Part shown: piece after piece, positions 1 through 5,632 of the stretch
Layout: every line of letters starts with the position of its first letter
Position numbering within the stretch: position 1 is the first letter of the stretch
NCBI GenBank assembly: GCA_019136335.1
Contig: JAGVUK010000226.1
Location: 1 to 5,632 of the forward strand
Length of the DNA stretch: 5,632 nucleotides
Direction: 5' to 3'
Origin: Methanomicrobiales archaeon
GTDB lineage: Archaea; Halobacteriota; Methanomicrobia; Methanomicrobiales; Methanoculleaceae
Notes under the pieces: generated by a model
Databases searched by the model: none
Told to the model about the DNA's origin: nothing
Seen by the model: the letters and a program-made list of their open reading frames with translations, nothing else
Program-made: the position numbers and the translations under genes

Positions 1-465
1 TCGTGTCACGCACCCTGTATGAAACAGTGTATGATGGTGCTCATATCCCTTGCGTTATCCTCTGCGCTGCATGCCTCATCGATCGAAGATCGGCCCGCTG
101 CCGTTCCCTGACCCGGCTTCGAACACCGCCGTATCTTCACGATCCGGTCGAGAAAGGACTTTTGATGAGGGGGGAGTAGGGCCGGAGCACGTTCTATTAC
201 TGTCCTGGCGCCACCCGGTGCGCGGTAAAGACCGATCTTCCCCCGCTGCCGGAGGGACCGTGAGACCACCGGAATCCGGAGGGTGCATCGCGCTTGCGAG
301 GGGGCCGGCACCGTCCTGTGCAAAAGATTAACATTTATGTAGTCCGAATTGAATCTAACTCTTACTGCGGCAAAATTCAAGAGATCCGCGTAACGTGAAG
401 TTCGTTTATCCATAGTCCGCGAAAGAATGACCGTACGGATATCGAATACATAAGGCAGAAGAACC
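1..465. other. Upstream region with no supportable gene
   Basis: I see no convincing gene here. The reading frames that stay open on either strand give Arg/Cys/Pro-rich, low-quality translations with no recognisable domain. Two short frames are open from the left window edge (stops at 109-111 and 177-179) and could be tails of an upstream gene, but neither resembles a known protein. The left two thirds are GC-rich and the last 140 bases or so are AT-rich, as expected for a promoter region. Small repeats are present: CCGGAGGG at 249-256 and 276-283, CCCGCTGCC at 94-102 and 242-250, and a 9-bp inverted pair GAAGATCGG (85-93) / CCGATCTTC (232-240). I see no tRNA, CRISPR or transposon end. Confidence 0.6.
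322..341 (+). promoter_or_regulatory. Possible archaeal BRE/TATA promoter for the hsd operon
   Basis: A purine-rich AAAAGA stretch (322-327) is followed by an AT-rich CATTTATGTA (332-341), a layout like an archaeal BRE plus TATA box. It sits where the sequence changes from GC-rich to AT-rich. A second candidate, TTTATCCATA, lies at 405-414. Both are followed by TAGTCCG (340-346 and 413-419), so the two elements form a loose direct repeat about 72 bp apart. The call rests on composition and position only. If the organism is bacterial, this reading fails. Confidence 0.25.
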
Positions 466-2910
466 ATGGCAATAAAAAAATCCGAACTCTACAGCTCGCT
501 CTGGAGCAGTTGCGACGAACTCCGCGGGGGTATGGACGCCTCGCAGTACAAAGATTACGTCCTCACGCTGCTCTTCATGAAATACGTTTCCGACAAGTAC
601 GCGGGAAAGCTCGACACGATCATCGAGGTGCCCGAAGGCGGGAGCTTCGCCGACATGGTGAGGTTGAAGGGCGACAAGGAGATCGGCGATAAGATCAACA
701 AGATCATCGGCAATCTCGCCAAGGCGAACGGCCTCGAGGGGGTCATCGACCAGGCCGACTTCAACGACGAGGATAAACTCGGGCGGGGCAAGGAGATGCA
801 GGACCGGCTCTCCAAACTCGTGGCGATCTTCGACGGTCTGGACTTCCGGGCGAATCGCGCCGAGGGCGACGACCTGCTCGGCGACGCCTACGAGTACCTG
901 ATGCGCCATTTCGCCACGGAGTCGGGCAAGAGCAAGGGACAGTTCTACACCCCCGCCGAGGTCTCGCGGGTCATTGCCAGGGTGGTCGGTATCGGTCCCG
1001 GCACCCGCCAGGACCAGACCATCTACGATCCCACTTCCGGGTCCGGGTCCCTCCTCCTCAAGGCGAGCGACGAAGCCCCGCGCGGGATCACGATCTACGG
1101 TCAGGAGATGGACAACGCCACCTGGGCACTGTCGCGGATGAACATGATCCTCCACGGCCACCCGGGCGCGGAGATCTGGCGCGGCAATACGCTTGCCGAC
1201 CCGTATTTCAAGAACCCCGACGGGAGCCTGAAGAAGTTCGACTTCGCGGTCGCGAATCCCCCTTTCTCCTCAAAGGCCTGGACGAACGGCCTCAGCCCGG
1301 CAAACGACGAGTTCAAGCGCTTCGAGTACGGTATCCCGCCGGCGAAGAACGGCGATTATGCGTTTCTCCTCCACCTGATCACGTCGCTGAAGAGCACCGG
1401 GAAGGGTGCGATCATCCTCCCGCACGGGGTGCTCTTCCGCGGCAACAAGGAGGCCGATATCCGCAAAAACCTCGTCAGGCACGGGCTCATCAAGGGGATC
1501 ATCGGTCTGCCCCAAAACCTCTTCTACGGGACGGGCATCCCGGCCTGTATCATCGTCGTCGATAAGGAGCACGCTCTCGGTCGCATCGGGATCTTCATGA
1601 TCGACGCCTCGAAGGGTTTCGAGAAGGACGGGAACAAGAACCGGCTCCGGTCGCAGGATATCAGGAAGATCGTGGACGTCTTCAACAACCAGGTCGAGGT
1701 GCCCGGCTACTCTCGCATGGTGCCGGTCGCGGAGATTGCGAATCCTGCGAACGACTACAACCTGAACATACCGCGCTACATCGACTCAAGCGAGGCCGAG
1801 GATATCCACGACCTCGACGCCCACCTCAACGGCGGCATCCCCGTGCGGGACGTCGATGCGCTGGAGCCCTACTGGTCGGTCTTTCCGACGCTCCGGGGTG
1901 CGCTGTTCCGGTCGAACGGCCGGCCCGGGTACCTGGAGCCGGAGGTCGCGCCCGGCGAGGTGAAGGCTACGATCCTCGCTCACCCGGAGTTTTTAGCGTA
2001 CTCGGGCCGCGTCGCCGCCGTCTTTGAGGGGTGGCGGGCGGCGCACGAGCCGCGTCTTCTGGGCCTTGATGCCGGCGGCAGCCCCCGGGTGGTCATCCAT
2101 GCGCTCGCTGAGGACCTGCTCGTGCGGTTTTCCGGCATGCCGCTGCTGGAGCGGTACGACGTCTACCAGTGCCTGATGGACTTCTGGGCCGGGACGATGC
2201 AGGACGACGTCGATCTCGTCGCCGCGGAGGGGTGGGTCGAAGGGGCAAAACTCCGCGGGATCGTCGAGGACAGGGAGAAGAAGATCAGGGAGACGCCGGA
2301 CCTCGTCGTCGGCCGGCAGAAGTACAAGATGGACCTGGTCCCGCCCGGTCTCATCGTCCGCCGGTACTTCGCCGCGGAGCAGGCCGCCGTCGAGGATCTC
2401 GCGGCGCTGCAGGAGAGCGCCGCCCGCGACCTCGAGGAGTTCGTCGAGGAGCATACCGGGGAGGAGGGGCTGCTTGAAGACGCGACGAACGAGAGCGGCA
2501 AAGTCACCAGAGCGTCGGTGAGGGAGCGGGCGAAGGCGGTCGGGCGAGACCCGGAGTTTGCCGCGGAACACGAGGCGCTCGCACGGGTGATGGAACTGAT
2601 CGAGGCGGAGGCGCGGGCGGCAAAGGCGGTGAAAAAGGCCCGGGCCGCGCTCGATGAGCGTGTGCTCGCCCTGTACGCGACCCTCACGGAGGGTGAGATC
2701 CGGCGGCTCGTCGTGGAGGATAAGTGGTTTGCCTCGATCGGGGCTGCCATCGAGGCCGAGGTCGAGCGGTTGACGCAACGTCTGGCCGGCCGGGTGAAGG
2801 AACTCGACGAGCGGTATGCCCGCCCGCTGCCGGAACTGGAGCGGGAGGCGGAGGCGTTCGGCGCGAAGGTCGAGGAGCATTTGAGGAGGATGGGGGTGGA
2901 GTGGGGATGA
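466..2910 (+). CDS. hsdM: Type I restriction-modification DNA methyltransferase subunit, long form (HsdM)
   Basis: This is the modification subunit of a Type I system. It transfers methyl from S-adenosylmethionine to adenine N6 at the site chosen by HsdS, probably as M2S in the cytoplasm. The 814-residue protein has an HsdM N-terminal helical domain (about 5-130), then QFYTP at 159-163, the SAM-binding motif I DPTSGSGSLL at 188-197, and the catalytic NPPF motif at 264-267. The methylase domain ends near 445. Residues 460-814 form an extra C-terminal part, including the LEPYWSVFPTLRGALF (466-481) and DKWFASIGAAIEAEV (752-766) segments. This part is familiar from the roughly 800-residue HsdM subfamily, whereas classical HsdM has about 530 residues. 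Its Glu/Arg/Ala-rich end (about 700-810) looks like a coiled coil that could dock on HsdS. The start is fixed by an in-frame TAA at 451-453; only a weak AAGG (452-455) precedes it. No frameshift or motif loss is seen, so it should be active. Confidence 0.96.
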   Translation: MAIKKSELYSSLWSSCDELRGGMDASQYKDYVLTLLFMKYVSDKYAGKLDTIIEVPEGGSFADMVRLKGDKEIGDKINKIIGNLAKANGLEGVIDQADFNDEDKLGRGKEMQDRLSKLVAIFDGLDFRANRAEGDDLLGDAYEYLMRHFATESGKSKGQFYTPAEVSRVIARVVGIGPGTRQDQTIYDPTSGSGSLLLKASDEAPRGITIYGQEMDNATWALSRMNMILHGHPGAEIWRGNTLADPYFKNPDGSLKKFDFAVANPPFSSKAWTNGLSPANDEFKRFEYGIPPAKNGDYAFLLHLITSLKSTGKGAIILPHGVLFRGNKEADIRKNLVRHGLIKGIIGLPQNLFYGTGIPACIIVVDKEHALGRIGIFMIDASKGFEKDGNKNRLRSQDIRKIVDVFNNQVEVPGYSRMVPVAEIANPANDYNLNIPRYIDSSEAEDIHDLDAHLNGGIPVRDVDALEPYWSVFPTLRGALFRSNGRPGYLEPEVAPGEVKATILAHPEFLAYSGRVAAVFEGWRAAHEPRLLGLDAGGSPRVVIHALAEDLLVRFSGMPLLERYDVYQCLMDFWAGTMQDDVDLVAAEGWVEGAKLRGIVEDREKKIRETPDLVVGRQKYKMDLVPPGLIVRRYFAAEQAAVEDLAALQESAARDLEEFVEEHTGEEGLLEDATNESGKVTRASVRERAKAVGRDPEFAAEHEALARVMELIEAEARAAKAVKKARAALDERVLALYATLTEGEIRRLVVEDKWFASIGAAIEAEVERLTQRLAGRVKELDERYARPLPELEREAEAFGAKVEEHLRRMGVEWG

Positions 2911-3017
2911 GTGAGATTGTGCCACAGGCGGTGACACAAACGGCCGGGGAGTCGTCTGATCCCTGCCGGCGGTCGGGGGAGCGAGACCGGCAAGGGTGTC
3001 GTGCCGGGAGGGGATAG
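2907..3017 (+). CDS. Doubtful 36-codon ORF overlapping the hsdM stop
   Basis: An ATG at 2907-2909 overlaps the hsdM TGA (2908-2910) in an ATGA arrangement, with a purine-rich GGTGGA at 2895-2900 as a possible ribosome-binding site. It reads 36 codons to a TAG at 3015-3017. The peptide begins MSEIVPQAVTQTAGES and becomes Arg/Gly-rich, and I recognise no family. It is in the same frame as hsdS: only the TAG and one AGG codon separate it from the hsdS ATG. It could be a coupling leader that carries ribosomes from hsdM to hsdS, a remnant of an N-terminal HsdS extension, or chance. The hairpin at 2961-2996 lies inside it. Confidence 0.2.
   Translation: MSEIVPQAVTQTAGESSDPCRRSGERDRQGCRAGRG
2961..2996 (+). 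promoter_or_regulatory. GC-rich hairpin in the hsdM-hsdS gap
   Basis: CCCTGCCGG (2961-2969) can pair with CCGGCAAGGG (2987-2996), giving nine base pairs with one bulged A (2993) and a 17-nt purine-rich loop. It ends 10 bases before the hsdS ribosome-binding site and is not followed by a T-run, so it is not a standard terminator. It could influence message stability or ribosome access and so help set the HsdM to HsdS ratio. The pairing is seen by eye; the role is inference, and GC-rich DNA forms such stems by chance. Confidence 0.3.
3006..3013 (+). promoter_or_regulatory. Ribosome-binding site of hsdS
   Basis: GGGAGGGG contains a full GGAGG core (3007-3011) nine bases before the ATG at 3021. 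Together with the in-frame TAG at 3015-3017 it fixes the hsdS start, and it gives hsdS its own strong initiation site despite the 110-bp gap after hsdM. Confidence 0.7.
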
Positions 3018-3020
3018 AGG

Positions 3021-4292
3021 ATGACTGAACGGCAGACGGAGGTGGGGGCGATACCAGAGGGATGGATAATAGTCAACCTCGAGGAAATAACTACGAAAAT
3101 TGGGGATGGCATTCATGCAACGCCAAACTATTCAAATAATGGCGAATATTACTTCATCAACGGAAACAACATTCGCGATGGCCGTATAATCATAACTGAA
3201 GAAACCAAGAACGTTGACATCTCAGAATTCAAGAGGTATCGAAAGGATCTTGGAGAGAGTACTGTTCTTTTATCTATCAATGGTACAATCGGCAATCTTG
3301 CACTATATCGTGGAGAACCAGTTATTCTCGGGAAAAGCGTGGCTTATCTTAACATTAGGGATCAAATAGAGAAGACATACCTTCATCACGCTCTCCAGAC
3401 TGACCTTGTGGCAAACCAGTTCAACGATGGGATCACAGGAACGACCATTAATAATTTAGGCTTAGGGACGATCAGAAATACACAAATCGCCCTTCCACCC
3501 CTCCCCGAACAACGTGCCATCGCCACCGCCCTCTCCGATGCCGATGGGCTCATCGGGGCGCTGGATGCGCTGATCGAGAAGAAGCGGGCCATCAAGCAGG
3601 CCGCTATGCAGCAGCTCCTCACCGGGAAGAAGAGGCTGCCGGGGTTTGAGGGGGAGTGGGAGACAAAGCGGTTGGGAGATATCCTCACCTTCTTACCAAC
3701 CGCCAACAACCCCAGAGCAGATCTGACTGACGATGGGGATATACAGTACATCCACTATGGTGATGTTCATGCACAAACAAAGTCAATTCTGGATTGCAAT
3801 GTGTGCGCACTACCATTCATAGATCGGCGAAAGGTTGGAAGCGCGACCTATCTAGAAGATGGCGATCTCATCATGGTCGATGCATCTGAAGATCTAGAAG
3901 GAACTGGCAAGAGTGTCGAGATTCAGGGCATATCAGGGAGAAACGTAATTGCCGGCCTCCACACTATTTCATGCCGGGGCAATTCCAATCAATGGGCTAA
4001 GGGGTTCAAGGCTTACCTCCAATTCACCCCTGCGTTTAAGTCCGCCCTTACCCGTATCGCCACAGGCATCTCAGTCTATGCCATCTCGAAGAAACAAATT
4101 GCAGAGATTGAACTTGCACTCCCATCGGTTCCCGAGCAGGAGGCCATTGTTTCAATCCTCTCCGACATGGACGCCGAGATTGCCGCCCTCGAGCGCCGCC
4201 GGGAGAAAGCGAAACAGATCAAGCAGGGCATGATGCAGCAGCTCCTCACCGGGCGCGTCCGCCTCGTCGAGCCGCCGGAGGCCGCGGCATGA
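3021..4292 (+). CDS. hsdS: Type I restriction-modification specificity subunit (HsdS)
   Basis: This is the DNA-recognition subunit, which places HsdM (and HsdR if present) on a bipartite target. The 423 residues show the classic two-fold layout. The first target-recognition domain (TRD1, about 12-158) opens with the typical TEVGAIPEGW (6-15) lead-in. Conserved helical region 1 follows (about 159-208, starting PPLPEQRAI and ending MQQLLTGKKRLPGF), then TRD2 (about 213-366) and conserved region 2 (about 367-415, starting PSVPEQEAI and ending MQQLLTGRVRL). Both halves are intact, so two half-sites are expected; the sequence they recognise cannot be read from the protein. The TRD-coding DNA is clearly AT-richer than the conserved regions and hsdM (3121-3180 has 23 G+C in 60; 2401-2460 in hsdM has 44 in 60), which fits TRD exchange. 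Its stop overlaps the next gene's start by four bases. Confidence 0.95.
   Translation: MTERQTEVGAIPEGWIIVNLEEITTKIGDGIHATPNYSNNGEYYFINGNNIRDGRIIITEETKNVDISEFKRYRKDLGESTVLLSINGTIGNLALYRGEPVILGKSVAYLNIRDQIEKTYLHHALQTDLVANQFNDGITGTTINNLGLGTIRNTQIALPPLPEQRAIATALSDADGLIGALDALIEKKRAIKQAAMQQLLTGKKRLPGFEGEWETKRLGDILTFLPTANNPRADLTDDGDIQYIHYGDVHAQTKSILDCNVCALPFIDRRKVGSATYLEDGDLIMVDASEDLEGTGKSVEIQGISGRNVIAGLHTISCRGNSNQWAKGFKAYLQFTPAFKSALTRIATGISVYAISKKQIAEIELALPSVPEQEAIVSILSDMDAEIAALERRREKAKQIKQGMMQQLLTGRVRLVEPPEAAA
3591..3626 (+). repeat. Direct repeat copy 1, conserved region 1 of hsdS
   Basis: This 36-bp stretch matches 4218-4253 at 32 of 36 positions, including an exact run of 21 bases (3606-3626 against 4233-4253). 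It encodes IKQAAMQQLLTG, the end of the helical spacer. The copies are 627 bp apart and flank TRD2, so they are natural sites for recombination that swaps or deletes a TRD. Confidence 0.85.
4218..4253 (+). repeat. Direct repeat copy 2, conserved region 2 of hsdS
   Basis: This is the partner of 3591-3626, encoding IKQGMMQQLLTG at the end of the second helical region. The four mismatches all fall in a five-base block (4228-4232), and both sides of that block are identical. This near identity exceeds what the more diverged DNA just upstream in the two conserved regions shows. Confidence 0.85.
4277..4281 (+). promoter_or_regulatory. Ribosome-binding site of the DUF4062-ATPase gene
   Basis: GGAGG lies seven bases before the ATG at 4289, inside the last codons of hsdS. 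It supports that start and, with the ATGA overlap, translational coupling to hsdS. Confidence 0.7.
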
Positions 4293-5632
4293 ACCCCGTC
4301 CGGATCTTCGTCAGCAGCGTGCAGAAGGAGTTTGCAGAGGAGCGGGCAGCCCTCCGGGACTACCTGCGGGGCGATGCGCTGATGCGGCGGTGCTTCGAGG
4401 TCTTCTTCTTCGAGGATATCTCTGCTGCCGACCACTGCACCGACGACATATACCTCGACGAGGTCCGGCGCTGCGACATCTATGTCGGGCTGTTCGGGAA
4501 CAATTACGGCTCCGAGAATGCAGAGGGGCTCTCGCCGACCGAGCGGGAGTTCGACCTCGCCACCGCCGAAGGCAAGTATCGGCTCATCTACGTAAAGGGC
4601 ACGGACGACAACGCCCGACACCCGAAGATGCGCTCTCTCATCGGTAGGGCCGAGGCCGGGCTGATCCGGAAACGGTTCAACTCCCCCGCAGAACTGGTTG
4701 CCGGGCTGTATGCGGCGCTCGTCGATTACCTTGCAGAGAAGCAGCTCATCCGTTTCGGGCCGTTCGATGCTGCTCCGTGCACAAAAGCAACGCTCGAAGA
4801 CCTGGACCCGGAGCGGATGGCGTGGTTCATCCGCACGGCCAGGGCGACCCGCCGGTTCCCCCTCGCCCCCGACGCATCTCCCACCGAACTGCTCGAACAC
4901 CTGAACCTGATCGACGGCGGGCAGTTGACGAACGCGGCGGTCCTCCTCTTCGGGAAGCGGCCACAGCGGTTCCTGATCTCCTCCGAGATCAAGTGCGCCC
5001 ACTTCCACGGCACCGAGGTGGCAAAGCCGATACCATCCTACCAGGTCTACAAGGGCACGGTCTTCGAGCTCGTGGATGCGGCGGTGGACTTCGTCTTGAG
5101 CAAGATCGCCCTCTCGGTCGGCACCCGCAAGGACGGCCCGCAGGCACCGGTGCGCTACGAGATCCCAAAAGAGGTGGTCACGGAGGCGATCGTCAACGCC
5201 GTCGCCCACCGCGACTACACCAGTAACGGCAGCGTCCAGGTGATGCTCTTTGCCGACCGCCTGGAGGTCTGGAACCCGGGCACGCTCCCGCCGTCCCTGA
5301 CCCTCGAAAAACTCCGGCGGGCTCACGCCTCGGTGCCGGCAAACCCGCTCCTTGCCGAACCGATGTACCTCGCCGGCTACATCGAACGGATGGGCACGGG
5401 AACACGGGACATGATCCGGCGCTGCATCGAGGCCGGTCTCCCGGAGCCCGAGTTCACCGCGAGCGGCGAGTTCCGGACGATCATCCGGCGGGTCCAGAGT
5501 GGGGAGGAACCTTCGGGGGAAACTAGGGAAGAAACTAGGGAAGAAACTAGGGAAGAAACTAGGGAAGAAACTAGGGAAGAAACTAGGGAAGAAACTAGGG
5601 AAGAAACTAGGGAAGAAACTAGGGAAGAAACT
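4289..5632 (+). CDS. DUF4062 and GHKL-type ATP-binding protein (COG2865/RecG-C-like), 3' end outside window
   Basis: 448 codons are visible with no stop before the window edge. Residues 1-150 match DUF4062: FVSSVQKEF at 7-15, DIYVGLFGNNYG at 63-74 and SPTEREFDLA at 82-91. DUF4062 is a Rossmann-like domain often found N-terminal in signalling or defence NTPases. After a linker comes the COG2865 core (about 165-400): LIDGGQLTNAAVLLFG at 207-222, the N-box EAIVNAVAHRDY at 299-310 (N303), EVWNPG at 326-331 and the glycine-rich RMGTGTRDMI at 367-376. These are the ATP-site elements of the HATPase_c_4 family, commonly mis-named 'RecG helicase'; no helicase motor is present. Family members usually begin with a Schlafen-like AlbA_2 domain, which I do not see; DUF4062 occupies its place. 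From residue 411 the protein is a Glu-Thr-Arg-Glu repeat, after which a winged-helix end is expected outside the window. The ATGA overlap and GGAGG site couple it to hsdS. The role is unknown: regulator or effector of the Type I system are both possible. Confidence 0.88.
   Translation, partial: MNPVRIFVSSVQKEFAEERAALRDYLRGDALMRRCFEVFFFEDISAADHCTDDIYLDEVRRCDIYVGLFGNNYGSENAEGLSPTEREFDLATAEGKYRLIYVKGTDDNARHPKMRSLIGRAEAGLIRKRFNSPAELVAGLYAALVDYLAEKQLIRFGPFDAAPCTKATLEDLDPERMAWFIRTARATRRFPLAPDASPTELLEHLNLIDGGQLTNAAVLLFGKRPQRFLISSEIKCAHFHGTEVAKPIPSYQVYKGTVFELVDAAVDFVLSKIALSVGTRKDGPQAPVRYEIPKEVVTEAIVNAVAHRDYTSNGSVQVMLFADRLEVWNPGTLPPSLTLEKLRRAHASVPANPLLAEPMYLAGYIERMGTGTRDMIRRCIEAGLPEPEFTASGEFRTIIRRVQSGEEPSGETREETREETREETREETREETREETREETREETREET
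5519..5632 (+). repeat. Perfect 12-bp tandem repeat, at least 9.5 copies, in coding sequence
   Basis: The unit GAAACTAGGGAA is repeated nine full times plus six bases, without a single mismatch, and reaches the window edge, so the true copy number is unknown. It is in frame with the DUF4062-ATPase gene (the first unit starts at codon 411) and encodes Glu-Thr-Arg-Glu per unit. Gain or loss of whole units keeps the frame and changes only segment length. The segment is highly charged and could be a helical or disordered spacer. Exact identity at every third codon position points to recent expansion or ongoing homogenisation. Confidence 0.97.

Noticed and set aside
19..111. 30-codon + strand ORF beginning MKQCMMVLISLALSSALHA, which resembles a signal peptide
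   Set aside because: It stops right after the hydrophobic stretch, has no ribosome-binding site and continues into no recognisable protein. It may be a remnant, but chance is equally likely.
3..179. Frame open from the left edge to a TAG at 177-179, possible tail of an upstream gene
   Set aside because: The 58 residues are rich in Arg and Cys and resemble no protein I know, so a gene end cannot be claimed.
85..240. 9-bp inverted pair (85-93 and 232-240) as ends of a small mobile element
   Set aside because: There is no target duplication, transposase or longer match around it, and a pair this short is expected by chance.
6..467. 153-codon reading frame on the - strand upstream of hsdM
   Set aside because: It runs through the probable promoter region and overlaps the hsdM start. 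The translation is Arg-rich without domain or motif, and I see no supporting ribosome-binding site.
474..480. Run of seven A near the hsdM start as a phase-variation switch
   Set aside because: Seven bases is short for slippage-based switching, and it simply encodes part of Ile-Lys-Lys. There is no sign of variability.
1993..3116. Long - strand reading frames (over 300 codons) opposite the 3' part of hsdM
   Set aside because: They are shadows of GC-rich coding DNA. Their translations are repetitive in Arg, Pro, Ser and Ala, while the + strand carries a recognisable HsdM.
4076..5326. 416-codon - strand frame opposite hsdS and the ATPase gene
   Set aside because: It spans the border of two recognisable + strand genes and encodes no known domain, so it is a GC-driven shadow.
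5519..5632. The 12-bp array as a CRISPR or an origin iteron set
   Set aside because: There are no spacers, the units are contiguous and in frame with a long coding sequence, and no replication gene is nearby.

Overview
The window holds most of a Type I restriction-modification locus, all on the + strand. It encodes a complete long-form HsdM (DNA adenine-N6 methylase), a complete two-TRD HsdS (specificity subunit), and the first 448 codons of a third gene that the window edge cuts. The third protein has an N-terminal DUF4062 domain joined to a GHKL-type ATP-binding domain of the 'RecG C-terminal-like' COG2865 kind. No hsdR (restriction/translocase subunit) lies in the window, so it must be outside or absent.

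Organism: the DNA is GC-rich, with strong GGAGG-type ribosome-binding sites, ATGA start/stop overlaps and an AT-rich patch before hsdM that could hold an archaeal TATA element. This suits a GC-rich euryarchaeal methanogen such as the Methanomicrobiales (for example Methanoculleus). That is an inference from style; a GC-rich bacterium is not excluded.

Layout: 1-465 has no gene I can support and turns AT-rich toward its right end, where the operon promoter probably lies. hsdM fills 466-2910. A 110-bp gap to hsdS carries a doubtful 36-codon ORF that overlaps the hsdM stop, plus a GC-rich hairpin. hsdS (3021-4292) is a mosaic: two AT-richer target-recognition domains set between GC-rich conserved helical regions that contain near-identical direct repeats. 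The third gene starts inside the hsdS stop codon (ATGA) behind a good GGAGG site, so it is very probably translated from the same message.

How the genes work together: HsdM and HsdS would form an M2S methyltransferase that marks adenines at a bipartite site, and with an HsdR the complex would restrict unmodified DNA. The coupled DUF4062-ATPase is not a core Type I subunit and is the best candidate here for a less-described accessory defence or regulatory component. Its coding region runs into a perfect 12-bp tandem repeat (at least 9.5 copies, encoding Glu-Thr-Arg-Glu) that continues past the window end and looks recently expanded.
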